From Bartonella bilalgolemi (GTDB lineage Bacteria; Pseudomonadota; Alphaproteobacteria; Rhizobiales; Rhizobiaceae), in NCBI RefSeq assembly GCF_023500045.1, contig NZ_JAMCOF010000001.1, forward strand, positions 125,326 through 189,325: a stretch of DNA of 64,000 nucleotides, written 5' to 3'. Positions 18,389 to 28,088 of the stretch are shown here, one piece after another. A program made the position numbers and the translations under genes. The number at the start of each line of letters is the position of its first letter. Positions within the stretch are counted from its first letter, which is position 1. The notes under the pieces are model-generated. The model was not told the origin of the DNA, ran no database searches, and worked only from the letters and a program-made list of their open reading frames with translations.

Positions 18389-21300
18389 TTAGGTTTGGAA
18401 AGCAGTATTTTTAAGTTGGGCAATCATACTTGCTGTAAAAGTAAAGCGTGAAACATTGAGATCACCTTCAATCAAGGCACTAACGCGGTTGATAATATTG
18501 TAAATTTGGTCTTCACCAGATTTTAACCAAGCTGCTAGAGGATCGCTTTTTTCATTATAATTTTTAAAGATTTTTATAACGATTTGTCGCAAGCTTTCAG
18601 CAATACTTTCTTTAGCTTCACTTAAGGCCATACCATCATAATAATCAAGGATAGGAATTGCTTGGCTTGCTTCATTAATACGATTTATACGAATAATCTG
18701 AGCAAGTGAGAAATAGATTTTTGCAGTTTTCATAAGGTCACTTTTACTTTGTTTCGCAATCAAGGAAATATCACAGATCATTGGAGCGACGTCTAAAAGA
18801 GCTAATTGTGTTGCCAAAGTTTTTGGTGTTCCTTCTTCATTGTATTGCGCTGATTTTTCCTCAATTTTTTGATTGATATCTTGACTATTGGTGTGCATAA
18901 GCTTTTTTTCAATCAAGGTACGAGCTGTTTTTATTGTTTGCACAATTTCCTCTAATGGCACTGAGAGATCGATATTACGCAAGCCCCAATTGGTTGCTTC
19001 AAAAAGCATAGAAGTGATTGCGGCATAAAATTTATTTTGATTCAATCCCGGTATTTTATTATCGAGATTATCAACTTGTTTTGCAAGCTGAGGAATTTCA
19101 AAACTATCTCGGATAACAATGAAAACACGAATGATATTTTCAGTTTTTTGACCTGTTATATCTTGTAAGTGATTAACAAAAGTAGGTCCACCACGATTCA
19201 CAATATCATTAGCAATGAGGGTTGCAATAATATCACGACGTAATTGGTGTTCAATGATTTCATTTTTAAAATTTTGATGAAGTTGGGTTGGAAAATAATT
19301 CAACAAGGTTGTGTCGAAATAACGATTATCAACAATAGGATTATTTGCAATTTCTTCTTGCAGAGTTAATTTAGCATAAGCTAAAATAACCGCGAGCTCT
19401 TGGCGTATAAGTCCTTGATTTTGGCTCATTCTTTGGCGTAAAGTTTGTTCATTAGGGAGAACTTCAACTTTACGATCTAGAAGTTTTCTCTGTTCTAAGT
19501 CGTGCATAAAACGTATTTGATAAGGTAAATCAATGACACTTCTGTTTTCAGCTAAAGAAAGCGAAAGAGTTTGCAAATAATTATTACGCAAGACTAATTG
19601 TTCAACTTGTGGGGTCATTTGTTTCAACAATTCATCACGGGCTTCACGAGTAAGTTTTTTGGCGCGTAGAGCTGAGGCAAGAACAATTTTAATATTAACT
19701 TCAAGGTCAGAACAATTAACACCTGCGGAATTATCAATGGCATCGGTATTACAGCGTCCACCGTTTAAAACATATTCAATCCGACCGCGTTGTGTAAGAC
19801 CGAGGTTGGCTCCTTCACCAATAACTTTTGCACGAACTTGTTCACCAGTGATGCGGATGGAATCATTGGTGCGATCGCCTACTTGAGTATCAGTTTCGGT
19901 TGTTGCACGAATATAGGTTCCAATGCCGCCAAACCATAAAAGATCTACAGGGGCTGTTAAAATGGCTGAAATAATTTCAAAAGGTGTTCCTGTTTGTTTT
20001 TCAAAACCAATAGCTTGTGCTGCTTCAGGAGAAAGGGTGATTGTTTTAGCTTTTCGTGAGAAAATACCACCACCTTTTGAGAGTTTTGTTTGATCATAAT
20101 CTTGCCAGCTTGAACGAGGAAGTTGAAAGAGGCGCATACGCTCTGCATAACTTGTTACTATATTTGGTTTGGGATCGATGAAAATATCGCGATGATCAAA
20201 AGCGGCAATCAGCTTTGTTTGTTGAGAAAGTAACATTCCATTCCCAAAAACATCTCCCGACATATCACCAACTCCAATGCAGGTAAAAGGTGTTGTTTGA
20301 ATATCGTGATTAAATGATTCTCGAAAATGTCTTTTTACAGCTTCCCATGCACCTTTAGCTGTAATACCAATCGCTTTATGATCATATCCCGCTGATCCTC
20401 CGGAAGCAAAAGCATCGTCAAGCCAAAAATTATTTGCTTGGCTAATAGTGTTAGCCGTATCAGAAAAGGTCGCAGTACCTTTATCGGCAGCAACAACAAA
20501 ATAGGGATCATCGTCGTCATAACAGATTACATTTTGAGGCGGGTATATTTTACCATCGATTAAGTTATCAGTAATCGAAAGGAGTGCTGCAATATAGTCT
20601 GTATAAGCTTGTCGTGCCGCTTCTGTTACAATGGCACGATCATTTGTTTGAGGAAGGTTGTGGGGGAAAAATCCACCTTTCGCACCCACAGGAACAATAA
20701 CGGCGTTTTTGACTTGTTGAGCTTTAACGAGATCTAATATTTCAGTACGATAATCCAATGCACGGTCAGACCAACGAATACCACCACGAGCAATAGGACC
20801 AAAGCGTAAATGGACACCTTCAACTTCAGGTCCGTAAACAAAAATTTCTCGATAAGGACGTGGTTCAGGTAAACCTTCAATTTGGCGTGGATTTAATTTG
20901 GTTGCTATGATGCGCCGTGGGCTTCCATCAGGAAGAGGAGAATAGGCATTCGTTCGTAAGCTTGCAACAATGAGATTACGATAACGACGCAAAATAAGAT
21001 CATCATCTAAACTTGGCACTTTCTGCAGTTTTTCTTCAATACGTTGCTGAATGATTTCTTCATTGTTGAGTCGTTCTTTTTCTTTATGGCTTTGATGAAA
21101 TTTCAAATAAAACAAAGCGTAAAGATCTCGAGTAATATCAGGATAAGCATTTAAAGTTTGAGCAACGCGTTTTTGTGAATAAGGAATTCCAGTTTGTTGG
21201 AGATAACGCCCGTAATGACGCAAGATAACAATTTCGCGCCAATCGAGTTGTGCTGTTTGTGTTAAGGCATTAAAGGCATCATTGTTAGTATTTTGTTTCC

Positions 21301-23104
21301 AAACGGCTTCAAATGTTTCAGCGTGCTTTTGTGCGTTTTTATCAAGATCAATATCGAGTTGGAAAGCACTTTCCAATTGCATGTCATGAAGATATACAGA
21401 ATGCCCATAGCCGTCTGGGAGCTCCAATGTCTGTTCAGCAATAACACGAAAGCCCATATTTTCAAGAAGGGGTACACGCTTGGAGAGGGCAAGTGCTTCA
21501 TTGCGATGAAAGAGTCGCAGAGAAATATTTTGTTTTTCTTTATTGTGGGCGCGGTAAAAAGTAACGAAAAGAGCTTTTTCGTTATTAAGGCTTAAAATAC
21601 GGTCAGCATCTTTAATGGCATCTTCGGCTGAAAATAAGTCACGGTAACTATTGGGAAAGTGACTGGCTAAAAATATTTGCTGATCTGTTGCTTTATGAAT
21701 AAGAGCTACGGTTTGGACGCTGTCTTCCCAATTTCGCGTTATAGAGCGAACATGATGTTCCAGTGTGGTCCGCTCAATCACAGGAGCACTGTGATTTCCT
21801 GTACAATGGATAATGTAATGGACGCGGATAAGCGTACTTTCTAAGAAAAGTGGATACGATTCAAAGAAGTCACCTTTATAGGTATCAACAAGGTATATTC
21901 CAATTTTTTCGCGGATATTACTACTATATTGGTCACGTGGTACGTAGACAAGAATCGAAACAAAGCGTCCAAAAGGATCGGTGTGAGCGAGTACTCGTAA
22001 GCGCGGACGTTCATCCAATTGCATGATAAGCTCTGCATTTTCTGTCAATGTATCTATATCAGAGCGAAACATTTCATCTCTTGGATAGGTTTCTAAGACA
22101 CTCATCAATGCTTTTCCAGAATAGTCGGTCTGATTATATCCAAGGCGTTGAATAATGGTCTCAGCTTTTTCTTTTAAAAACGGAATTTGCAGAATAGAGT
22201 GCGTATAGGCTGAGGATGTAAACAACCCAACAATACGTAATTCTCCACAGAGAGACCCTTCTTTATCAAAAATCTTAATACCGATATAATCCAACCAAAC
22301 AGGACGGTGGATTTTTGAGCGGCTATTGGCTTTTGTAACAATAAGCAAATTGTCACTTTCCATAAAAGATAAGACTTCTTTGGGGCGTTCTTCTACGCTT
22401 GCATCACCAATAATGCGAATAGAAGCATCAGTAAGAATACCTAGTTCAATACTACCGTTTTTAAAGGCTTTTTTGGGTTCTTGACCTTCGGTAAAGTTAT
22501 AGGTTCGCATTCCAAGGAAGATGAAATTATTGTCCATAAGCCATTCGAGAAATTCAATGGCTTTTACTCCTTCACTTTGGTAATTCGGTGGAAGATTTGT
22601 TTGATAGGTATGAATATGCTTCTTGACTTCTTCAACCATGGGTTTCCAGTCTTGTACAGCCGCATTGACTTGTTCAAGAACCAGAGTGATTTCATCTTTA
22701 AGCTTTTTTGTCTTTTCTTGGTTTAATGGTTCAATGTGGATTTGCATCAAGCTGATACGTTGCCCAGAGGCACATTCAAGAACAGGGTGCGCGATCAGAT
22801 AGATGTGATTTATTTGTTGTTTAAAAACATGTAAAATAGAATCAAGGAGGAAAGGTTTGTTGTCATTAACCAGTGTAATAACGGTTATAGATTTATCATT
22901 GCGCGTTAAAGTGTGTTCAAAATAAATTGTACTTTTACCTGGTTGGTGGGATTTAAATGCTTCGAGGGCTGCATTTATGGCTTTGTGAAGCTCATCTTTT
23001 TTATAGAAAGCAATATCTTCTTTATCGGTATGAGCAAAAAGAATTTGTTCTATTTTATTTTGAGTGCTCTTTATATCTAATGCTGTTTGTGTTGACACAA
23101 TCAT
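18389..23104 (-). CDS. gdh: NAD-specific glutamate dehydrogenase (large, ~180 kDa type)
   Basis: A 1571-residue member of the Bac_GDH (GDH-180) family, which oxidatively deaminates glutamate to 2-oxoglutarate with NAD. The N-terminal two fifths is the family-specific regulatory region. The catalytic part contains RGGIRWSDRALDYRTEILDLVKAQQVKNAVIVPVGAKGGF (about residues 770-810), GVGDMSGDVFGNGML and LLWFGGIGTYIRA. Length is normal. The longest frame starts with ATG at 23104, but GGGAGG directly abuts that ATG. The GTG two codons later (23098) is correctly spaced and may be the true start. It is divergent from the carbonic anhydrase gene. Confidence 0.96.
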   Translation of the reverse strand: MIVSTQTALDIKSTQNKIEQILFAHTDKEDIAFYKKDELHKAINAALEAFKSHQPGKSTIYFEHTLTRNDKSITVITLVNDNKPFLLDSILHVFKQQINHIYLIAHPVLECASGQRISLMQIHIEPLNQEKTKKLKDEITLVLEQVNAAVQDWKPMVEEVKKHIHTYQTNLPPNYQSEGVKAIEFLEWLMDNNFIFLGMRTYNFTEGQEPKKAFKNGSIELGILTDASIRIIGDASVEERPKEVLSFMESDNLLIVTKANSRSKIHRPVWLDYIGIKIFDKEGSLCGELRIVGLFTSSAYTHSILQIPFLKEKAETIIQRLGYNQTDYSGKALMSVLETYPRDEMFRSDIDTLTENAELIMQLDERPRLRVLAHTDPFGRFVSILVYVPRDQYSSNIREKIGIYLVDTYKGDFFESYPLFLESTLIRVHYIIHCTGNHSAPVIERTTLEHHVRSITRNWEDSVQTVALIHKATDQQIFLASHFPNSYRDLFSAEDAIKDADRILSLNNEKALFVTFYRAHNKEKQNISLRLFHRNEALALSKRVPLLENMGFRVIAEQTLELPDGYGHSVYLHDMQLESAFQLDIDLDKNAQKHAETFEAVWKQNTNNDAFNALTQTAQLDWREIVILRHYGRYLQQTGIPYSQKRVAQTLNAYPDITRDLYALFYLKFHQSHKEKERLNNEEIIQQRIEEKLQKVPSLDDDLILRRYRNLIVASLRTNAYSPLPDGSPRRIIATKLNPRQIEGLPEPRPYREIFVYGPEVEGVHLRFGPIARGGIRWSDRALDYRTEILDLVKAQQVKNAVIVPVGAKGGFFPHNLPQTNDRAIVTEAARQAYTDYIAALLSITDNLIDGKIYPPQNVICYDDDDPYFVVAADKGTATFSDTANTISQANNFWLDDAFASGGSAGYDHKAIGITAKGAWEAVKRHFRESFNHDIQTTPFTCIGVGDMSGDVFGNGMLLSQQTKLIAAFDHRDIFIDPKPNIVTSYAERMRLFQLPRSSWQDYDQTKLSKGGGIFSRKAKTITLSPEAAQAIGFEKQTGTPFEIISAILTAPVDLLWFGGIGTYIRATTETDTQVGDRTNDSIRITGEQVRAKVIGEGANLGLTQRGRIEYVLNGGRCNTDAIDNSAGVNCSDLEVNIKIVLASALRAKKLTREARDELLKQMTPQVEQLVLRNNYLQTLSLSLAENRSVIDLPYQIRFMHDLEQRKLLDRKVEVLPNEQTLRQRMSQNQGLIRQELAVILAYAKLTLQEEIANNPIVDNRYFDTTLLNYFPTQLHQNFKNEIIEHQLRRDIIATLIANDIVNRGGPTFVNHLQDITGQKTENIIRVFIVIRDSFEIPQLAKQVDNLDNKIPGLNQNKFYAAITSMLFEATNWGLRNIDLSVPLEEIVQTIKTARTLIEKKLMHTNSQDINQKIEEKSAQYNEEGTPKTLATQLALLDVAPMICDISLIAKQSKSDLMKTAKIYFSLAQIIRINRINEASQAIPILDYYDGMALSEAKESIAESLRQIVIKIFKNYNEKSDPLAAWLKSGEDQIYNIINRVSALIEGDLNVSRFTFTASMIAQLKNTAFQT

Positions 23105-23360
23105 CCTCCCTTTGTTTATTGTGGCAACCTTTCCTTTAATATTAAGAGCAGGTCCTTATGCCATTTTTACACTGTAACATCTTCCTTTTGAAGTGAATAG
23201 CTATTTATTGTAGCTGATAATAAAATTATTTTCTACTTTGTAAGAAGTGTTTGGTTGTTTCAAGAAAGTATATTATGTGTTTAGCAAGAATATTTTCATT
23301 AGTTTTATTTTTGTGGAGTAAGAACATATTTTTAAAGTATATGATGAAAGTAAATATGTA

Positions 23361-24041
23361 ATGACATATTTACCAGAAAAACTTTTAAACGGTTATCACT
23401 CTTTTATAACGAATCATTTTACACATAAAGTGGAACGTTATTGGCAATTAGCGGTGGAAGGACAGAAACCTGAAACTTTAGTGATTGCCTGTTGTGATTC
23501 GCGTGCGATGCCAGAAATTATTTTTGATGCGAGTCCTGGTGAAATGTTTGTGTTGCGTAATGTCGCTAATTTAGTTCCTCCTTTTTTTCCTGATCATCAA
23601 TATCATGCAACATCAGCGGCTATTGAATTTGCAGTGCAATTGCTGAAAGTTAAGCATATTGTTATTTTGGGGCATGCGCATTGTGGGGGAATTAGGAATG
23701 TTCTTAATGGAAAATGTACATCTTTATCATCAGAATCATCAGACTTATCATCAGATGATTTTATTGGTCGATGGATGAGTCTTTTGTTTCCTGCTGGAGA
23801 AGCAGTAACCAAGAATAAATTAATCACTCCTTTAGAGCGACAGACTGCGTTAGAACGACTTTCTATTCGTTATTCATTGCAGAATTTGGAAACATTTCCA
23901 TGGTTAAAGAAACGTAAGGATCAAGGACTTTTGACAATACACGGTGCTTGGTTTGACATTGCAAATGGTGAATTATGGAGTATGAAACGGGAAACAGGTG
24001 ATTTTATACGTGTTGAGAGTGGAACTTTTGCGCAGGTATAA
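23361..24041 (+). CDS. Beta-class carbonic anhydrase
   Basis: A 226-residue beta-carbonic anhydrase, which interconverts CO2 and bicarbonate in the cytoplasm. Zinc ligands and the catalytic dyad are visible: ACCDSRAMPE (Cys, Asp-Arg) near residue 44, and HAHCGGIRN (His and Cys) near 105. VLRNVANLVPP is the conserved loop. A serine-rich insert (SLSSESSDLSSDD) follows the second motif. All zinc ligands are present. Length is normal. Confidence 0.95.
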   Translation: MTYLPEKLLNGYHSFITNHFTHKVERYWQLAVEGQKPETLVIACCDSRAMPEIIFDASPGEMFVLRNVANLVPPFFPDHQYHATSAAIEFAVQLLKVKHIVILGHAHCGGIRNVLNGKCTSLSSESSDLSSDDFIGRWMSLLFPAGEAVTKNKLITPLERQTALERLSIRYSLQNLETFPWLKKRKDQGLLTIHGAWFDIANGELWSMKRETGDFIRVESGTFAQV

Positions 24042-24144
24042 GTGATTTTTATTTTAGTTTTCATATAAAAAGATGCTGTGTGATATATCTTGACAAAGAA
24101 GGGTTTTTGTTGTTTGAAGAAAACAGCATTCAATGACAAGATTA

Positions 24145-24240
24145 ATTTGGAGCCACCGCCTGGGACCCCGTTGTGGTATAAAAAGATCCCAGAGGTCAAC
24201 ATCCGACAACGCGTTGCGTCCTCGGGTGCCATGTTGATTT
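24145..24240 (+). ncRNA. Candidate structured RNA / leader upstream of ffh
   Basis: A GC-rich island in AT-rich DNA just before ffh. Pairings I can see: CTGGGA (in GCCTGGGACC) with TCCCAG; GGTCAACAT with ATGTTGATT (nine pairs including two G-U); and inside the latter CCGA with TCGG enclosing ACGC-GTT-GCGT. Together they make a plausible two-domain fold of about 95 bases. It lacks the GGAAGGAAGC loop of 4.5S RNA, so it is not ffs. The strand is inferred from the downstream ffh. Confidence 0.4.
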
Positions 24241-24267
24241 GTTTGTTATGAAGCAATGAGGTAAGTG

Positions 24268-25827
24268 ATGTTTGAAACTTTGCAAGAACGTCTTGGTTCC
24301 ATTTTATCTAGTTTGACGGGACGTGGCGTTTTATCAGATCAGGATATAACAACAGCATTGCGCGAAATTCGCCGTGCTTTGTTGGAGGCTGATGTTGCTT
24401 TAGATGTTGTTCGTTCTTTTACTGATAGAGTTCGTAAGAAAGCTGTTGGAGCTGCAATTGTTAAATCAATTAAACCTGGTCAAATGGTTGTGAAAATTGT
24501 TCATGATGAACTGGTTCATATGCTTGGGGGGGAGGGTGTTTTAAGTGATCTCAATGCGCCAGCGCCCGTTGTTGTTATGCTGGTTGGTTTACAAGGATCA
24601 GGTAAAACAACAACAACAGCAAAACTTGCAAAGCGTTTAACAGACAAGCACAATAAAAAAGTTTTAATGGCATCGTTGGATACGCGCCGTCCTGCGGCGC
24701 AAGAGCAACTCCGTCAATTAGGAGAGCAAGTGCAAATTGCGAGTTTACCGGTTGTTCCTGATCAATCTGCTGTCGATATTTCTGCACGTGCAGTGCAGGC
24801 TGCTAAATTAGGGGGGTATGATGTTGTGCTTCTTGATACAGCAGGACGTAACCATATTGATGAAGCACTTATGCTTGAATTAAAAGAAATCAAAGCATCT
24901 TCACAACCTTACGAAATTATGTTGGTGGCTGATAGTCTTACTGGTCAAGATGCGGTTAATCTTGCACGTTCTTTTGATGAGCGTATAGGGATTACGGGAA
25001 TTATTTTAACACGTATGGAGAGCGATGGTCGTGGTGGAGCTGCTCTTTCAATGCGCGCAGTAACGGGTAAGCCGATTAAAGCAATTGGAACCGGTGAAAA
25101 AATGGAGGCTCTAGAAGAATTTCATCCCCGTCGTGTTGCAGATCGTATCCTCGGTATGGGTGATATTGTTTCTTTGGTCGAAAAGGCTGCTGAGACAATT
25201 GATCGTGAAAAAGTAGCAGCTTTTGCGAAAAAAATGCAGGCTGGAAAATTTGATCTTAATGATTTGGCTGAACAGTTGCATAAAATGAAAAAACTTGGTG
25301 GAATGGGTGGCATTATGGGTATGATGCCAGGATTGAGCAAGGTGAAGGATCAGATTGCAGCTGCAGGTTTTGATGATCGTCTTTTTAATCGACAATTAGC
25401 AATTATTTCATCTATGACGCATGCAGAGCGTGCTAATCCTGAAATTTTAAAACATAGCCGTAAACAAAGAATTGCTAAAGGGTCGGGGACAAGTGCAGCA
25501 GATATTAATAAGCTTTTAAAAATGCACCGCCAAATGGCTGATATGGTAAAAGCTATGCGAGGCAAAAATAAAGGCGGTTTTCTGGAGAAAATGTTAGGGG
25601 GGGTCGGTTCCAAAATGAGATTTAGTGGTATGAATGCTCCTGGGGCTATACCTGATTTATCAGAACTTGATTCAACTCAATTCTCAAAACTGCAAAAGCA
25701 GATTGAAAAGGGTCATTTAGGGAGTGGATTACCCGGACTTCCAGAGCGTGGATTAACATTTCCTAGTCTTTTAAATGATCTTTCAAAGGGTAAGGAGAGA
25801 AATTCTCCTTTTTCTAAGAAGAAATAA
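24268..25827 (+). CDS. ffh: Signal recognition particle protein Ffh
   Basis: The SRP54 GTPase binds signal sequences and 4.5S RNA and delivers nascent membrane proteins to FtsY. The 519-residue protein has the N helical bundle (1-90), G1 GLQGSGKTTTTAKLA, DTRRPAAQEQL, G3 DTAGR, G4-like TRMESDGRGGAAL, and a C-terminal Met-rich M domain (GGMGGIMGMMPG, MHRQMADMVKAMRG). The ATG at 24268 with GAGGTAAGTG ahead of it is better than the overlapping GTG at 24265. It leads a run with chorismate mutase and rpsP. Confidence 0.97.
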   Translation: MFETLQERLGSILSSLTGRGVLSDQDITTALREIRRALLEADVALDVVRSFTDRVRKKAVGAAIVKSIKPGQMVVKIVHDELVHMLGGEGVLSDLNAPAPVVVMLVGLQGSGKTTTTAKLAKRLTDKHNKKVLMASLDTRRPAAQEQLRQLGEQVQIASLPVVPDQSAVDISARAVQAAKLGGYDVVLLDTAGRNHIDEALMLELKEIKASSQPYEIMLVADSLTGQDAVNLARSFDERIGITGIILTRMESDGRGGAALSMRAVTGKPIKAIGTGEKMEALEEFHPRRVADRILGMGDIVSLVEKAAETIDREKVAAFAKKMQAGKFDLNDLAEQLHKMKKLGGMGGIMGMMPGLSKVKDQIAAAGFDDRLFNRQLAIISSMTHAERANPEILKHSRKQRIAKGSGTSAADINKLLKMHRQMADMVKAMRGKNKGGFLEKMLGGVGSKMRFSGMNAPGAIPDLSELDSTQFSKLQKQIEKGHLGSGLPGLPERGLTFPSLLNDLSKGKERNSPFSKKK

Positions 25828-25852
25828 AAAGACAAAAAGAGAAGGAAGTGTA

Positions 25853-26128
25853 ATGCAGGGAAAAGCACCCAATAATTTAGGGCATTTGCGGGCATATATT
25901 GGTAATTTTAATGCAGCACTTATTAATTTTTTAGCACAAAGGTTTTGTTGTACGCAAGGGGTGAGAGGGGATAAAGTGCGTTATGGCTTGCCTACAGTTG
26001 ATCGTACGCGTGAGCAATGTCAGGTAGTACATTTGCAGCAATTAATGCTAGACAGTCATCTTACTCGGAATCTTGCTGAGAAATTTATAGTTCATTACTC
26101 AAGAAGTGAATTGATGAGTACAAAATGA
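25853..26128 (+). pseudogene. Chorismate mutase (AroQ type), probable C-terminal frameshift
   Basis: The frame starts MQGKAPNNLGHLRAYIGNFNAALINFLAQRF, the AroQ chorismate mutase helix usual between ffh and rpsP in Rhizobiales. VRGDKVRYGLPTVDRTREQ keeps the Lys and the Asp/Arg/Glu active-site group. After LAEKF the reading changes to IVHYSRSELMSTK. In the next frame the same bases read FITQEVN and then stop, which matches the family ending FITQEVI. I infer a small indel near 26090 that replaces the last helix, which carries the C-terminal Gln of the active site. It may be a decaying gene or a truncated active one. A GAAGGAAG site precedes the ATG. Confidence 0.65.
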
Positions 26129-26195
26129 TTTCTAAAGAACACAAAGAAACAAATTAATTTAAACGACAAGTCACAGATGACAACAGGAGAAAGAT

Positions 26196-26564
26196 ATGGC
26201 ATTAAAAATTCGTTTGTCCCGTGGTGGTTCAAAAAAGCGTCCTTATTATCATATCGTTATTGCGGATGTGCGTAGTCCGCGTGACGGGCGTTTTCTTGAA
26301 CGTGTTGGTGCATGGGATCCAATGTTGCCCAAAGATGGAAAACGTGTGAAACTTAATGAAGAGCGTATCCAATATTGGCTTGGTCAAGGAGCTCAACCGA
26401 CAGATCGTGTTCTACGGTTTTTAGATGCTGCTGGTTTAAAAAAGCGTTCAGCACGTAATAATCCTCATAAAGGTGAGCCTGGTAAAAAAGCACAAGAACG
26501 TATAGCTGCAGCAAAACAAGCTACTGAAGAAGCGTCAGAAAAAATTTCAAAAGAAGAAGCATAA
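26196..26564 (+). CDS. rpsP: 30S ribosomal protein S16
   Basis: S16 of the small ribosomal subunit, 122 residues, beginning [24 protein letters not shown] with the conserved [15 protein letters not shown]. The C-terminal extension ([21 protein letters not shown]) is the usual alphaproteobacterial Lys/Glu/Ala tail. An AGGAG site lies seven bases before the ATG. Normally rimM, trmD and rplS follow; here they are 15 kb downstream. Confidence 0.97.
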   Translation: MALKIRLSRGGSKKRPYYHIVIADVRSPRDGRFLERVGAWDPMLPKDGKRVKLNEERIQYWLGQGAQPTDRVLRFLDAAGLKKRSARNNPHKGEPGKKAQERIAAAKQATEEASEKISKEEA

Positions 26565-26579
26565 TTACATTAAACAAAT

Positions 26580-26632
26580 CAACAGTGTGAACCTTAAAAG
26601 CTTACACAACGTAAAATTTCACTGTTGGTTTT
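26580..26632 (+). terminator. Possible terminator after rpsP
   Basis: CAACAGTG (26580-26587) and CACTGTTG (26620-26627) are a perfect eight-base inverted repeat with a 32-base loop, followed by GTTTTGTTG. The T tract is imperfect, so the call is tentative. Confidence 0.4.
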
Positions 26633-26693
26633 GTTGTAAAAAGTTTATTTCTTTTAGAAGATGACTTGGTTTTTTTTTAAGTCAATAAAGACT

Positions 26694-26909
26694 TTAAAAG
26701 TCAATGGCTCGACCTTTCACTTCCCAGTCTCCATAACGCGCGGGATCTTTTCCGCCGCGTCCACCGTTTTCTAATGGCTGGTGTTCATTTGTTGCACATT
26801 TACGTCTTTCTTCAGCTTCTTGAAGAGCACGTTGTGCTTCAGGAGGAAACCATGTGTGTTGGGGAATAGTGGTATTTTTCTTACTCATTTTTTTGTCTTT
26901 TTTGTTCAT
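26694..26909 (-). CDS. SdhAF4-like DUF1674 protein (succinate dehydrogenase assembly factor)
   Basis: A 71-residue protein ending GGRGGKDPARYGDWEVKGRAIDF, the DUF1674 signature. Its eukaryotic relative SDHAF4 protects flavinated SdhA before it joins SdhB, so a role in building the succinate dehydrogenase encoded at 44529-47975 is likely by homology. I chose the ATG at 26909 because GAGGT sits six to seven bases upstream; MSKKN at 26888 is an alternative, and the longest frame (26978) would add a hydrophobic stretch not typical of the family. It is divergent from htpX. Confidence 0.85.
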   Translation of the reverse strand: MNKKDKKMSKKNTTIPQHTWFPPEAQRALQEAEERRKCATNEHQPLENGGRGGKDPARYGDWEVKGRAIDF

Positions 26910-26990
26910 TTTGTACCTCAATTTCATTGAAGAAATAACAAGAGAGCCCCATCCTATAACAATATAATATTCTATCATGGAGTTTTAATT

Positions 26991-28052
26991 ATGAATAGAG
27001 TGCGTACAGCAATGCTTTTAGCTTTTATGACTGCTCTTTTTATGGGGGTTGGTTATCTCATTGGAGGAAGCAATGGTACTCTTATTGCGTTTTTAATGGC
27101 AGGGGGCTTAAATTTTTTTTCCTATTGGAATTCAGATAAAATAGTTTTGCGTATGTATGGAGCGCGTGAGGTTGATCAGTATTCTGCACCAGTTTATTAT
27201 AATATTGTGAGCGAATTGGCTCAAAAAGCCTCTCTTCCTCAACCGAAGGTTTACATCATTGATAGTGCGCAGCCGAATGCTTTTGCTACGGGGCGTAATC
27301 CACAAAATGCGGCTGTTGCTGCTAGTACAGGATTGTTGGAAAAATTAAGTGCAGAAGAAATTTCTGGAGTTATGGCTCATGAATTAGCGCATATTGAACA
27401 TCGTGATACATTAACGATGACTCTTACAGCAACAATTGCAGGAGCTATTTCAATGCTTGGTAACTTTGCTTTATTGATGGGAAGACAGCGTAATTCTTCA
27501 AGATCTTCTCAAGGTGCAGGGACATTTGTCAGTATTATTGCCATGTTGATAGCGCCTTTAGCAGCTATGATAGTGCAAATGGCTATTAGCCGTACCCGTG
27601 AATACGCTGCTGATCGGAGAGGTGCTGAAATATGTGGTAATCCTTTATGGTTAGCTTCAGCTTTGAGAAAGATTGCAGGAGGTGGACATACGGTCTATAA
27701 TGAAAAGGCAGAACATCATCCAGCGACAGCTCATATGTTTATTATTAATCCTTTGAGTGGTGAAGGTGCGGATAGCCTTTTTTCTACACATCCAGCGACA
27801 GTAAATCGCATTGCGGCATTGCAACGGCAAGCCGTAGAAATGAATATATCAACAATTGATCAAGGCATTATCAAGCACTATGAGGGGGATGAATTGAAAG
27901 GGCTAAATAATATAAATATCTTGGACTCTGAAAATCTAAGTTTTAAGGATAAGAATAATACGTTGAGCTCTCAAGAGACAAATGTTTTGCCATGGGTGAG
28001 AAATCGTCCTGCTTGGCTTCGTCGTAAAAATAACAAGAAGTCTTCATCATAA
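26991..28052 (+). CDS. htpX: Membrane zinc metalloprotease HtpX
   Basis: HtpX is an inner-membrane M48 peptidase that degrades misfolded membrane proteins, working alongside FtsH. The 353-residue protein has two N-terminal membrane helices, the zinc motif HELAH in [13 protein letters not shown] (about residue 128), two more hydrophobic segments, and the third zinc ligand Glu in [14 protein letters not shown]. The C-terminal about 50 residues are polar and variable. Length is a little above the E. coli enzyme, as is usual for rhizobial forms. Confidence 0.95.
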   Translation: MNRVRTAMLLAFMTALFMGVGYLIGGSNGTLIAFLMAGGLNFFSYWNSDKIVLRMYGAREVDQYSAPVYYNIVSELAQKASLPQPKVYIIDSAQPNAFATGRNPQNAAVAASTGLLEKLSAEEISGVMAHELAHIEHRDTLTMTLTATIAGAISMLGNFALLMGRQRNSSRSSQGAGTFVSIIAMLIAPLAAMIVQMAISRTREYAADRRGAEICGNPLWLASALRKIAGGGHTVYNEKAEHHPATAHMFIINPLSGEGADSLFSTHPATVNRIAALQRQAVEMNISTIDQGIIKHYEGDELKGLNNINILDSENLSFKDKNNTLSSQETNVLPWVRNRPAWLRRKNNKKSSS

Positions 28053-28088
28053 AGATTAAAAAGAAAAAAGTAGAATAAAGGCATTGTT

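Noticed and set aside
23921-24256. Minus-strand frame of 111 codons over the carbonic anhydrase end and ffh leader
   Set aside because: It overlaps a well-supported gene and has no recognisable domain; it spans the GC-rich structured segment.
24042-24264. 4.5S (SRP) RNA upstream of ffh
   Set aside because: The conserved GGAAGGAAGC loop region of 4.5S RNA is absent, so only a generic structured-RNA call is made.
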